Shown: positions 15,656 to 24,303 of the stretch, in pieces
Position numbering within the stretch: the first letter of the stretch is position 1
Layout: each line of letters begins with the position of its first letter
Source: a virus
IMG/VR virus record: IMGVR_UViG_3300006119_000023
Location: 1 to 40,330 of that record
DNA: 40,330 nt
Strand: one strand, 5' to 3'
Notes under the pieces: generated by a model
What the model was told of the DNA's origin: nothing
The model's input: only the letters and a program-made list of their open reading frames with translations
Database searches by the model: none
Position numbers and translations under genes: made by a program

Positions 15656-16080
15656 GCTTTTTAATTTCTCTATTTACAGGTGGGTTTAGTGGTTACTACA
15701 AAATTGCACTATATCTTGCTCTTGTATTTAGCGGTTACTACGTTGAGCATTTGCGTTTTGTTCATTATGTGGATGAGCAAACTATTGTGGCGCAAAAGCA
15801 AGCAGATGATACCGCAGCCAAAGAGAAAGAAGCGCAATTAATTACTAAAGGAGTTCAAGATGCGTATGAAGCTAGGATTGCTAATATCCATACTATGTAT
15901 GGCAGGATGCTCAACACCCGTAGCGGTGCAGTGTCCTCAACCCCCAACGCCACCATCACAGTTAATGGAGAAACCCATAACGTTTTATCTGTTGCCGAAG
16001 AATGCGCCGCAACAACCCAACAACTAATATCCCTGCAAGACTGGGTAAATCAACAGATCGGATTATATGAACGTAGATAA
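15652..16080 (+). CDS. Rz: Rz-type inner-membrane spanin, 142 aa
   Basis: One N-terminal transmembrane helix (about 16-32, YKIALYLALVFSGYYVE) is followed by a charged periplasmic helical domain (about 37-142), the standard i-spanin layout. An o-spanin gene is nested in another frame at 15860-16027, which makes the assignment firm. Spanins fuse the inner and outer membranes at the last step of lysis of Gram-negative hosts. It starts in an ATGA overlap with the holin-like gene, and the endolysin gene begins inside its 3' end. Sequence identity to lambda Rz is not evident by eye, as is normal for spanins. Confidence 0.8.
   Translation: MSFLISLFTGGFSGYYKIALYLALVFSGYYVEHLRFVHYVDEQTIVAQKQADDTAAKEKEAQLITKGVQDAYEARIANIHTMYGRMLNTRSGAVSSTPNATITVNGETHNVLSVAEECAATTQQLISLQDWVNQQIGLYERR
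15860..16027 (+). CDS. Rz1: Rz1-type outer-membrane spanin lipoprotein, nested in Rz, 55 aa
   Basis: Read in a different frame inside the Rz gene. AAAGGAG at 15847-15853 is six bases before the ATG, an excellent ribosome site. The protein starts MRMKLGLLISILCMAGCSTP: a signal peptide ending in lipobox M-A-G-C with Cys17 as the lipidated residue. A short proline-rich mature part follows (CPQPPTPPSQ). Small size, lipobox, proline content and nesting within an i-spanin gene are all hallmarks of Rz1. It would be lipid-anchored in the outer membrane and bind Rz across the periplasm. Confidence 0.86.
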   Translation: MRMKLGLLISILCMAGCSTPVAVQCPQPPTPPSQLMEKPITFYLLPKNAPQQPNN

Positions 16081-16654
16081 TTTAAAAGCACTAGGTATTG
16101 ATGAGAAATGGCTTCAGCCTTTGCTTGATACTTTTATTAAATACAACATTAGCACGACCCAGCGTCAGGCTTCTTTTATAGGACAATGCCAACATGAATC
16201 AAACAATTTCAGAACTTTGGAAGAGAACCTTCATTACTCTGCCGATGGACTTATGCGTACATGGCCCTCAAGATTTCCTAGTCGAGATGTGGCTGAACAA
16301 TTTGCAAACAATCCAGAAAAAATCGCTAACAAAGTTTATGCAGGACGCATGGGCAACACAGAAGATGGCGATGGATGGGCTTACCATGGCAGAGGTCTTA
16401 TTCAGCTAACTGGACGTGATAACTATAAAAACTGTGGTGATGCCCTAGGTCTTTCATTAATTACTAATCCAGAACTTTTAGCTATGCCTAAAGGTGCAAC
16501 ACTATCTGCTGGCTGGTTTTGGAATAAACACGGTTTAAATGAATTGGCTGATGCCCAAGATTATGGACAGATGACTAAACGCATTAACGGCGGTACACTA
16601 GGCTTAGATGACAGAATTGCTAAAATAACTAAAGCAAAACAAATCCTAGGGTAA
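16067..16654 (+). CDS. Glycoside hydrolase family 19 endolysin, 195 aa
   Basis: The pattern FIGQCQHESNNFRTLEENLH, YSADGLMRTWPSRF, then WAYHGRGLIQLTGRDNYKNC and SAGWFWNKHGLN is that of GH19 (chitinase class I-type) phage lysins, which cut peptidoglycan glycan strands. E44 in HES is the expected general acid; E52 or E53 in the LEEN segment is the probable partner. The length is that of a single-domain lysin without a wall-binding domain and without a signal peptide, so holin-dependent export is expected. Its start lies 14 bases inside the Rz gene. Confidence 0.87.
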   Translation: MNVDNLKALGIDEKWLQPLLDTFIKYNISTTQRQASFIGQCQHESNNFRTLEENLHYSADGLMRTWPSRFPSRDVAEQFANNPEKIANKVYAGRMGNTEDGDGWAYHGRGLIQLTGRDNYKNCGDALGLSLITNPELLAMPKGATLSAGWFWNKHGLNELADAQDYGQMTKRINGGTLGLDDRIAKITKAKQILG

Positions 16655-16660
16655 ACCCGT

Positions 16661-18790
16661 ATGCCATTACAGAAACTACAATTTAGACCCGGCTTAAACC
16701 GTGAAGGTACTATTTACTCTAATGAGGGTGGCTGGTACGACGGGGACAAAATTAGGTTTCGTTCTGGCTTACCAGAAAAAATTGGCGGTTGGACTCAGGT
16801 TACCAATAATCAATATAACGGTATCTGCAGGTCTCTTTGGGCTTGGTCTGATACTGGCGTAGGCACAGGTAATACTTATATTGGTTTAGGTACAAACACC
16901 AAGTACTACATTTATTTTGGTGGTACTTATAGCGACATTACGCCTATTGTCCAGACTAGTACGCTTACCAACCCATTTACTACATCTTCGGGTTCTTCAA
17001 CTGTTATTGTATCGGACAGCACTTATAGCCCTAGCCGTGGTGATTACGTTGTCTTTTCTGGTGCTAGTTCTGCTGGCGGTATTTTAATATCTGGTGACTA
17101 TGCAGTTACTGCAGTATATGGCTCAACTGCATACTCTATTACGGCTTCTAGCACAGCTACATCTACTGTTACAGGTGGTGGCACGGTTACAGCTCAATAT
17201 GAATACCCAACAGGTCTAGCGGTTTATCAGACGGGTACTGGTTGGGGTGCAGGTCCTTGGAGCGGGTTTTATGGTACGGGTAGTTCTAGTAATACTGGCT
17301 GGGGCGTTGCCGCATCTACGGGAATTGGTGAACAATTAAGGCTTTGGTCTAACGATAACTTTGGCGCTGACCTTGTTATTGCTCCCCGTGGCGGTCCAGT
17401 ATTTTATTGGCAAGACTCTAATGGTCTGGGTACTCGTGCGCAGTATTTAAGCTCTTTAGCTAATACTACTACTCTTTTAACTGATGCAACTACATTTAGT
17501 GCTAGCACAACGAGTATCACAATAACATCAGCAAATGCCCCTTATGTTTACCCTTATATGTATATTACGGGTTCCGGCATACCGGCAAACACATATATTG
17601 TAGCTATTAACAACGTTACTGGGGTAGCTACAATATCACAAAGCACTACGTCTTCTAATTCTGGCTCTTATAACGTTTCCTATGCAGGAGCTTTTGTTCC
17701 CAAAGAAACTTATCAAGTCATTACTTCCGCAGTTCAAGAATTTATTATTTGTTTTGGTGCAAATTCATACTCTCCGGGTAATCCTAATACTACGTTTAAC
17801 TCTATGTTAGTACGTTGGTCTGACCAAGCAAATGCTTATCAATGGATCCCAGAGTTAACTAACCAGTCAGGTGAATATACTTTAACAAACGGATCACAGA
17901 TTATTGGCGCACGTTCAACCCGTCAGGAGATTCTCGTTTGGACTGATTCTGCCCTCTATTCCATGCAGTATATTGGCGCTCCATATGTCTGGGGATTCCA
18001 GATTTTGATGGATAACATATCTGTTATGGGTCCAAATGCCATGATTACGGTAAATAATATTACCTACTGGATGGGACGAGACCGTTTCTATATGTATGAC
18101 GGTACAGTAAAAACCCTACCTTGTTCACTAAAACAGTATGTTTTTGAAGATTTAAACGCTAGCCAATCTTACCAAGTATTTGCCGGTGCTAATGAAGGAT
18201 TCAACGAAGTATGGTGGTTCTACGTTAGCAATTCTAGTAACGGAACACAAATTGACAAATACGTTGTATATAACTATTTAGATAATGTTTGGTACTACGG
18301 AAGTATGGCTCGTAGCGCTTGGTATCAAACCGGTATTGTTCAGTATCCAGTGGCCGCAGATTATAATAGCCGCTTGCTTTACCATGAAAATGGTAACGAT
18401 GATTTATCTACTTCTGTATCTAAACCTATAGACGCATACATACAATCTTCAGATTTTGATATTGGTGATGGGCAACAATTTGGGTTTGTATGGCGCATTA
18501 TTCCTGATATTAACTTTAATAGCTCTACTACTAATCAGCCATCTGTAACCATGCAGGTTTTACCCCGCCAGTATTCTGGTTCGGCTTACGGAGTTGCAGA
18601 TAACCCCACGGTTCAAAGTAGTCAAAATTTTGCTATTGCACCAGCCTATACGGTCAACCAGTTTACAGGTCAAGTTTATACCCGATTAAGGGGTCGTCAA
18701 ATGGCATTTAGGATTGAATCTACCGGCTTAGGAGTAGCTTGGCAACTAGGCGCACCACGTATAGATATTAGACCGGATGGACGTAGATAA
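16661..18790 (+). CDS. Large tail/neck protein, P22 gp10-like, 709 aa
   Basis: The N-terminus LQKLQFRPGLNREGTIYSNE then GGWYDGDKIRFRSGLPEKIG is highly characteristic of a podovirus virion protein family. The many short beta blocks (for example EILVWTDSALYSMQY, ITYWMGRDRFYMYDG, VWWFYVS) suggest a beta-propeller, and the C-terminus ends GVAWQLGAPRIDIRPDGRR. P22 gp10-type tail proteins (packaged-DNA stabilisation) share this architecture, so it probably seals the neck and anchors fibres. An insertion of Ser/Thr/Gly-rich sequence is present at about 95-190. Family placement is from memory and unsearched. Confidence 0.72.
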   Translation: MPLQKLQFRPGLNREGTIYSNEGGWYDGDKIRFRSGLPEKIGGWTQVTNNQYNGICRSLWAWSDTGVGTGNTYIGLGTNTKYYIYFGGTYSDITPIVQTSTLTNPFTTSSGSSTVIVSDSTYSPSRGDYVVFSGASSAGGILISGDYAVTAVYGSTAYSITASSTATSTVTGGGTVTAQYEYPTGLAVYQTGTGWGAGPWSGFYGTGSSSNTGWGVAASTGIGEQLRLWSNDNFGADLVIAPRGGPVFYWQDSNGLGTRAQYLSSLANTTTLLTDATTFSASTTSITITSANAPYVYPYMYITGSGIPANTYIVAINNVTGVATISQSTTSSNSGSYNVSYAGAFVPKETYQVITSAVQEFIICFGANSYSPGNPNTTFNSMLVRWSDQANAYQWIPELTNQSGEYTLTNGSQIIGARSTRQEILVWTDSALYSMQYIGAPYVWGFQILMDNISVMGPNAMITVNNITYWMGRDRFYMYDGTVKTLPCSLKQYVFEDLNASQSYQVFAGANEGFNEVWWFYVSNSSNGTQIDKYVVYNYLDNVWYYGSMARSAWYQTGIVQYPVAADYNSRLLYHENGNDDLSTSVSKPIDAYIQSSDFDIGDGQQFGFVWRIIPDINFNSSTTNQPSVTMQVLPRQYSGSAYGVADNPTVQSSQNFAIAPAYTVNQFTGQVYTRLRGRQMAFRIESTGLGVAWQLGAPRIDIRPDGRR

Positions 18791-19092
18791 TGGCTACAGT
18801 AAACTATCAAAACTATAACGGCACTCCGTTAGTTCCAACCCCGCCAAACTTACCGGTGGCTCCGGATGTTTATAGTGGGTCTTTTGAAAACCAGATATTA
18901 AACGTTTTACGACTATATTTTAACCAGTTAAATAACTATTCCCAAGCAACGGCTACGCCAAGTCACGGTACTACATCCCAAAGACCCACTGCAAATCAAC
19001 AAATAGGGCAGTTTTTCTTTGATACGACCTTAGACTATCCTATATGGTGGAATGGCGTAAAATGGGTAAACGCTTCCGGAACGGGGGTTTAA
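18790..19092 (+). CDS. Small tail protein with QIGQFFFDTTLDYPIWWNG motif, 100 aa
   Basis: ATG overlaps the preceding TAA. The C-terminal pattern SQRPTANQQIGQFFFDTTLD then YPIWWNGVKWVNASG is a short beta motif I recall from ends of many phage tail-fibre and capsid-decoration proteins. The N-terminal half is Pro/Asn-rich with a helix (FENQILNVLRLYFNQLNNYS). Likely a small virion component associated with the large tail protein before it. Confidence 0.68.
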   Translation: MATVNYQNYNGTPLVPTPPNLPVAPDVYSGSFENQILNVLRLYFNQLNNYSQATATPSHGTTSQRPTANQQIGQFFFDTTLDYPIWWNGVKWVNASGTGV

Positions 19093-19132
19093 ATGGTAAA
19101 CTTCTATAAATTCGTCTTTAAGGAGGCCGTTT

Positions 19133-19606
19133 ATGGCTGGAATCGGTGAAGCGTTACTAATGCATACAGCTATGGGTGGAAACAATGCCGGAATCGGTGC
19201 GCTTAATCCATCCGTTGTTCCTGCACAAGCCCCTAACAAACCATCCGCAAGTGCGGTAAAAATCCTTACTAATTACTTTCAAAACCGTGGTATTCCATTG
19301 CAGCAAGGTATGGCTGCTGTACAAAAAGAAATTGGGGAAGGTTTGCAACTTCAACAGTTTAAAAATTCTATTTTAGCAATCAAGCACTTAGGTAATGGTG
19401 TAGCACAGATTCATTTCTTTACCCTTGATACTGAAGCTCAGCTCAAAGAAGATATTAAACACTTTATTAATTTAATGCGTAAAGCAGGTATCCATACTAT
19501 TTATGATAAAGATGCTGATCCGGTATTTATGCAAGCTGCCCAAGAGTTTGGTGTTCAGCCCCAGCAGTCCGATAACCCACAGTTTAAAATGATGGCTACG
19601 CTATGA
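19133..19606 (+). CDS. Phage protein with C-terminal alpha/beta domain, 157 aa
   Basis: TAAGGAGG at 19120-19127 gives an unusually strong ribosome site five bases before the ATG. The first 45 residues are Ala/Asn/Pro-rich. The second half (ILAIKHLGNGVAQIHFFTLD, FINLMRKAGIHTIYDKDADP) alternates strand-helix-strand and could be a small alpha/beta domain. It ends FKMMATL. It is encoded just before the cupin and internal virion genes. I do not recognise a family. Confidence 0.6.
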   Translation: MAGIGEALLMHTAMGGNNAGIGALNPSVVPAQAPNKPSASAVKILTNYFQNRGIPLQQGMAAVQKEIGEGLQLQQFKNSILAIKHLGNGVAQIHFFTLDTEAQLKEDIKHFINLMRKAGIHTIYDKDADPVFMQAAQEFGVQPQQSDNPQFKMMATL

Positions 19607-19995
19607 GCCAAGTAATTGAGCAAACCCGTCAAAAGATAGAAGCTATATTGCCACAGCTTCGGGAATTGCCACAAGTAGAATGCACAGAAAAGCATTACTT
19701 TGGTCCGGGTATGTACGTTAAAGAAGTTACTATGCCAGCTGGGTCTGTAATTGTAGGTAAGCCCCATAAAACTGAGCATCTGTGTGTAATGTTACAAGGA
19801 CGTATGCAGTTATTAAAAGAAGACGGCAGCGTTGTAGAGTTAGTTGCGCCTACTACTTTTGTAGGAAAACCGGGTCGTAAAGTAGCGCACATAATCGAAA
19901 CTGTAGTATTTCAGAATATTTTTGCAACCGACGAAACCGATGTGGAAAAGCTAGAAGCTATGTTCGTCGAGAATCCGCTATTGGAAGGAAACTAG
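19603..19995 (+). CDS. Cupin-fold protein, 130 aa
   Basis: Cupin motif 1 is seen at about 46-68 (PAGSVIVGKPHKTEHLCVML then QGRM), with His55 and His59 as probable metal ligands, and motif 2 at 88-99 (GKPGRKVAHIIE) with His96. The rest forms the barrel and a short helical tail. Cupins occur in phages but have no fixed role; it could be structural or could bind a metal or small molecule. It is coupled to the gene before by a four-base overlap and lies one base from the next gene. Confidence 0.76.
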   Translation: MSQVIEQTRQKIEAILPQLRELPQVECTEKHYFGPGMYVKEVTMPAGSVIVGKPHKTEHLCVMLQGRMQLLKEDGSVVELVAPTTFVGKPGRKVAHIIETVVFQNIFATDETDVEKLEAMFVENPLLEGN

Positions 19996-19996
19996 T

Positions 19997-21220
19997 ATGG
20001 CATTCGTTGATATTGGAGTTGGTACAGCAATGCTGTATGGTGCCGGAATCGGCGCTGCAGCGGGTGGTATCTATGCAGGGGCTACTGGTAAAAACGTACT
20101 TAGTGGCGCTCTTATTGGTGGCGCTGGCGGCGCTTTGCTTGGTGGTGGTGCAGCAGGTATAGCTGGCGCTTCTTGGGGCGGTGCTGGTGCAGATATGGTT
20201 GCCGCTGACGTTGCTTCTATGCAAGCTGCTGGTTTAAGTTCTACTCAAATTGCTTCTACGTTACAAGCTAGTTATGGTATGTCTGCTGCTGATGCCGCCG
20301 CCGCCGCTGGTGGAAGTTCTAGTGCCGCTACTGCTGCTACTGCTGCTAATGCCGCTAACGCTGCCAACCAAGCTGGTAATTCAAGTACGGCTGCTGGTAC
20401 AAGTAATGCGGCTACTAACGTTGCTAAAAATGCCATGATTACGCCACCACCTCCACCACCTAGTAGTTCACTTATTCCGGGTGTTTCAAATTCAAATTTA
20501 TTGGGTTACGGTATCCCTGCGGCAATGATCGCCTACAGCACTGGCATGTTTGGTAATAATGTTAATAACCCCGGAGTAACCCAACAAGCAACTGTTGGTC
20601 AGTCTAAACCTGTACCCGGTATTATGAGTGCGCAATTAAGTCCAAACTATAAACCTTATTTCCAAGCTAAAGAAGGCGGTATTGCTAAATTAGCTACTGG
20701 TGGAACAGGTGAATCTGGTATGACTCCTTCGGTTACTCAATCTGTATATAACCCAGCAGATGTAAATCAAGCGCAATCTAATCAACTATCGTCGCAAACA
20801 CAAGCTTTATTAAATCAATACGGCATTAATCCAACCCAAGCAACTAGCGCATTGTCTGCATTGCAAAGTCAAGGTATCGGTGGTACAAAAACTGCGGCAG
20901 AGGGTGGCATTATGGGCATGGCTCATGGAGGCAAAGCCGAATATAGTTTAGGATCTTATAGCGATGGCGGACGATTACTTAAAGGACCCGGCGATGGAAT
21001 GTCAGACGAAATTCCAGCAACCATTGCGCATAAGCAACCGGCTCGTTTGGCAGAAGGCGAGTTTGTTGTCCCTGCCGATGTGGTGTCCCATCTTGGCAAC
21101 GGTAGTACTGATGCTGGTGCTAAACACCTTTATAAGATGATGGATAATGTACGTAAAGCTCGTACTGGTAAACCAAAACAGGCTAAACAAATTAAGGCGG
21201 ATAAGTATTTACCTAAATGA
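19997..21220 (+). CDS. Internal virion (ejection) protein with glycine-zipper N-terminus, 407 aa
   Basis: Residues about 8-60 are Gly/Ala-rich hydrophobic with GxxxG spacing (GAGIGAAAGGIYAGATG, GALIGGAGGALLGGGAAG), a glycine-zipper pattern that can insert in membranes. The middle is Ala/Ser-rich with PPPPPP. The C-terminal third carries EGGIMGMAHGGK, GPGDGMSDEIPATI, ARLAEGEFVVPADVVSHLGN then GSTDAGAKHLY, a block recurring in phage internal or ejected virion proteins. It probably enters the cell envelope with the DNA. Function inferred from context with the two large genes downstream. Confidence 0.72.
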   Translation: MAFVDIGVGTAMLYGAGIGAAAGGIYAGATGKNVLSGALIGGAGGALLGGGAAGIAGASWGGAGADMVAADVASMQAAGLSSTQIASTLQASYGMSAADAAAAAGGSSSAATAATAANAANAANQAGNSSTAAGTSNAATNVAKNAMITPPPPPPSSSLIPGVSNSNLLGYGIPAAMIAYSTGMFGNNVNNPGVTQQATVGQSKPVPGIMSAQLSPNYKPYFQAKEGGIAKLATGGTGESGMTPSVTQSVYNPADVNQAQSNQLSSQTQALLNQYGINPTQATSALSALQSQGIGGTKTAAEGGIMGMAHGGKAEYSLGSYSDGGRLLKGPGDGMSDEIPATIAHKQPARLAEGEFVVPADVVSHLGNGSTDAGAKHLYKMMDNVRKARTGKPKQAKQIKADKYLPK

Positions 21221-21630
21221 TTATTAGGCACATTCAAACTGAATACTGTGCGCAGGCATGGCCTTTAGTTGAAAACTATATAAAAATGGCTTTAGTGCAT
21301 GATAGCGAAGACTATACCCTAGAGCAAATTAAGTTGTTTGTATGTACAGGTAATTGGATTTTATTGGTGGCAGTAGACGAAGAAGGAAAAATACATGGTG
21401 CGGCAACATCTACCTTTATTAATTATCCAAATGATAGGGTTGCTTTTATTACTAGTATTGGTGGTAAGTTAATTACAAATAAAGAAACATTTAAGCAGAT
21501 GAGTGATATTTTAAAAGCTGGTGGAGCTACAAAGATTCAAGGAATGGCTAGACCATCTATTGCTCGTTTATGGAAACGGTACGGATTTAAAGAACGTACT
21601 ATGTTAGTAGAAACAAAAATAGGAGCCTAA
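21217..21630 (+). CDS. GNAT-like acetyltransferase-fold protein, 137 aa
   Basis: The alternation of a helical N-terminus (CAQAWPLVENYIKMALVH) and strands (WILLVAVDEEGKIHGAATST), with a late helix (TFKQMSDILKAGGATKIQGM) and WKRYGFKERTMLVETKIGA, fits a GNAT fold with the usual GF near the end. The acetyl-CoA-binding loop (Q/RxxGxG/A) is not clear, so activity is doubtful. In T7-like phages a GNAT-like protein is part of the internal virion set; the position here between internal virion genes fits that. Overlap of four bases with the preceding gene. Confidence 0.66.
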   Translation: MIIRHIQTEYCAQAWPLVENYIKMALVHDSEDYTLEQIKLFVCTGNWILLVAVDEEGKIHGAATSTFINYPNDRVAFITSIGGKLITNKETFKQMSDILKAGGATKIQGMARPSIARLWKRYGFKERTMLVETKIGA

Positions 21631-21631
21631 T

Positions 21632-24301
21632 ATGGGTGGCGGTGGATCAAGCGGCGGTGGTGGCGGAACCACACAATCGGTATCAAATTCGTATTCAAGT
21701 CTATCACCTTGGATATCGCCCTATGTCACGTCCATGCTTGGCGCTGGGCAACAACAAGTATTCCAAACGGATGCTAGCGGCAATATAACCGGAATGAACC
21801 CATACCAAGCATATGGTTCATATAATCCCAATACTGGTGGTCAGTACGGCATGAATCAAAGTGATTTGGCAGCAGCTAATGCTTCTGTTGCTCAGTTCAG
21901 CCCATTACAACAGCAATCTTTCCAAGGCGCAGGTAGCTTACAAACCCCCGGTCAATATGGTCAAGCTACTGGCGCTACACAATACGGTATTGCCAATGCA
22001 CTTCAAATGGGGGCAAATGCTACTCCACAAGATTTTCAAAACCAAGTAGGTGGTTATATGAACCCCTACATTCAAAATGCTTTAGCTCCAGCGCTGCAGT
22101 TATCTAATCAACAATACGGTATTGCTGGTACCCAATTAGCTGGTCAAGCTACGGGGCAAGGTGCTTTTGGTGGATCACGTGCGGCTTTAGCACAAGGTTT
22201 AAATGCTCAAAATGCTAATTTAGCTTCTAATCAGTTAATTGGCAATGCATATAATAATGCTTTTAATGCTGCACAAAATCAGTACAACCAGTCTGGTCAG
22301 TTTGCTTTAAATGCTAACCAAGCTGCTATGCAAAATGCTGGTCAGTTGGCTAATATTGGTGGTCAACAACTTGGCGCACAGCAGGGTATTATTAACCAAC
22401 AAAATACTTTGGGTCAGCAAGGTACTGCACAGCAACAAGCTATTATTAATCAAGCTATGCAGAATTACCAGACTGGTCAACAATATCCATTCCAGCAATT
22501 AACAAACTTAAAGAGTTTGGTTTCTGGCATTCCTGTTACAGATACAACACAGAATCAACAAGTTGCTGCACCTTCTACTGCACAATTAATTGGTAGTGCT
22601 GGCTTAACAGCAGCTGGGCTTACTACTGCGGCAAATAGTGCCCCTACAACTAATATCTATACAGGAGCGCCTAGTTCCGTAGCAAAATCGGCTGAAGGTG
22701 GTATTACAAGCATTAAGCGTATGGCTAGTGGTGGTATTGGTTCTATCTATCGTAAAGCGCTTAATGATCCTGCATCTGTACCAGACCAAAGTCTTAAAGA
22801 CGGAACTATTAAAGGTTTACCTGCACAGTTAGTTCAAGCAATGAAAACTAATGAGCAGCAACAAGCTCAGATGCCTGCACAAGCACCTACATCTACTGTA
22901 ATACAAGATGTTAACGGTAAACAACAAGCTATGGCTCAGCAAGAGCAAGGCATGGATCAGCAAAAACTATTAGCTCAACTTCCAACAATTATGGCTGATT
23001 TAAAAGTTGCACGTGATATTGCTAAAGAAAAAGGCGATAAAGAAGAGCTTAAGAAGATTGATACCCAGATTGCAGAAGTATCTATGCTGGCTCAACGTGC
23101 CCAAGAACAAATGCAAATGCAACCTGCACAAGGTCAAGGACCAATGTCAGCTCCTGCTCCACAAGGTATTGAAGCTGCTATGCCACAACAAGCTCAACCA
23201 CAGGCTCAGCCACAACAAATGGCTCAAGCCCCACAAGGTATTGCTGCGTTTAATAAAGGTGGTGTTGCCCGTTATGCAACCGAACCAAGTGTAACAAAAG
23301 ATAATACCCCCCAATCTGGTTGGGGTTCTGATCCTAACTATGATCCAGATAAACAAGGTTTACCTACACGATTTGGTGATATCGGTACTTACTGGAGTAA
23401 AAAAATAGCTCCTAATTTAAGTTCTTTAACAGCAAATATGCAGCCAGCTACTCCTGTTGCTGCAACTCCAACCCCTGCGGATAATAAACCTGCTGCGCCG
23501 GATTTAACCGTTGATCGCAGTCATAAGTTTTCAGATCAATCTGCAGCACCTAAAGCATCAGATGCAGCAAAAGACTTAAATATTCCACAGTTTGATGTTA
23601 CTAAGTCTACTAATGATGTTACTAATATGATTAGTAATTATTCTAAGATGCTTATGGATCAATATAATAGAAGCGATACTAATCAACTTTTAAGCCGTAC
23701 ATTACTTGGAATGGGTAAAGGTATGGCTACTGGTGTTGGTAGACAAGCTTATGCTAACGCTATTCAAGGCGGTGCTACTGGATTTGAACAAGCTCAAGAT
23801 ATGTCTGAAGCTAGAAAAGATAAGCTGATGACTCAGTATATTGCTATGGGTATGAGTGGTATGCAGTTACAAATGCAAGCTCAAAAATTGGGTATCGATG
23901 CTGCTGACCTTAAAGCTAAAATGCCAATGTATATTGCGGATGCTAACTACAAAAACGCTATGGCTGGCTATGTTAAAAGCGGTAAAGGTGGTATTGGTGC
24001 ATTAGGTAACTTAACAGGTAAAGATGCCGCAGCTATGCGTAACGAAGTAGATTCGTGGCTACAAACACCTAGCCCAAAAACAAATGCTACACTATGGCGT
24101 CAGTTAGGTCAGTTACCTAACGGTAGTGCTTTGCAACAAAAATTATCTGCTTCACCTAATAGTGATCTTTATAAAGAAGGTGTACAAGAACTTAATTCTG
24201 GTGCATTTAGAAATGTTTTAATGCAAAACTATATACTAGAGCCTAGAATGTATAGTTCTAAAGGGACTACTTCTAGTGTTAGTTCATTAACAGGTGAGTA
24301 A
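21632..24301 (+). CDS. Large internal virion/ejection protein, Gln-Ala rich, 889 aa
   Basis: Starts with a glycine run (MGGGGSSGGGGG), followed by long Gln/Ala/Asn-rich helices (residues about 70-290), with MNPYIQNALAPALQLSNQQ and GAFGGSRAALAQGLNAQNAN, a pattern I recall from phage ejection proteins. KGG/EGG motifs occur at about residues 354 (SAEGGITSIKRMASGGIGS) and 540 (FNKGGVARYA). The centre is Pro/Gln linker. The C-terminal part (about 640-889) is helical. It most likely forms part of the inner core that is ejected with the DNA. No enzymatic motif seen. Confidence 0.72.
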   Translation: MGGGGSSGGGGGTTQSVSNSYSSLSPWISPYVTSMLGAGQQQVFQTDASGNITGMNPYQAYGSYNPNTGGQYGMNQSDLAAANASVAQFSPLQQQSFQGAGSLQTPGQYGQATGATQYGIANALQMGANATPQDFQNQVGGYMNPYIQNALAPALQLSNQQYGIAGTQLAGQATGQGAFGGSRAALAQGLNAQNANLASNQLIGNAYNNAFNAAQNQYNQSGQFALNANQAAMQNAGQLANIGGQQLGAQQGIINQQNTLGQQGTAQQQAIINQAMQNYQTGQQYPFQQLTNLKSLVSGIPVTDTTQNQQVAAPSTAQLIGSAGLTAAGLTTAANSAPTTNIYTGAPSSVAKSAEGGITSIKRMASGGIGSIYRKALNDPASVPDQSLKDGTIKGLPAQLVQAMKTNEQQQAQMPAQAPTSTVIQDVNGKQQAMAQQEQGMDQQKLLAQLPTIMADLKVARDIAKEKGDKEELKKIDTQIAEVSMLAQRAQEQMQMQPAQGQGPMSAPAPQGIEAAMPQQAQPQAQPQQMAQAPQGIAAFNKGGVARYATEPSVTKDNTPQSGWGSDPNYDPDKQGLPTRFGDIGTYWSKKIAPNLSSLTANMQPATPVAATPTPADNKPAAPDLTVDRSHKFSDQSAAPKASDAAKDLNIPQFDVTKSTNDVTNMISNYSKMLMDQYNRSDTNQLLSRTLLGMGKGMATGVGRQAYANAIQGGATGFEQAQDMSEARKDKLMTQYIAMGMSGMQLQMQAQKLGIDAADLKAKMPMYIADANYKNAMAGYVKSGKGGIGALGNLTGKDAAAMRNEVDSWLQTPSPKTNATLWRQLGQLPNGSALQQKLSASPNSDLYKEGVQELNSGAFRNVLMQNYILEPRMYSSKGTTSSVSSLTGE

Positions 24302-24303
24302 AT

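Noticed and set aside
19093-19149. 18-codon frame ending just inside the gene at 19133
   Set aside because: It runs through the strong ribosome site of the next gene and has no ribosome site of its own. It could be a leader peptide, but nothing supports translation.
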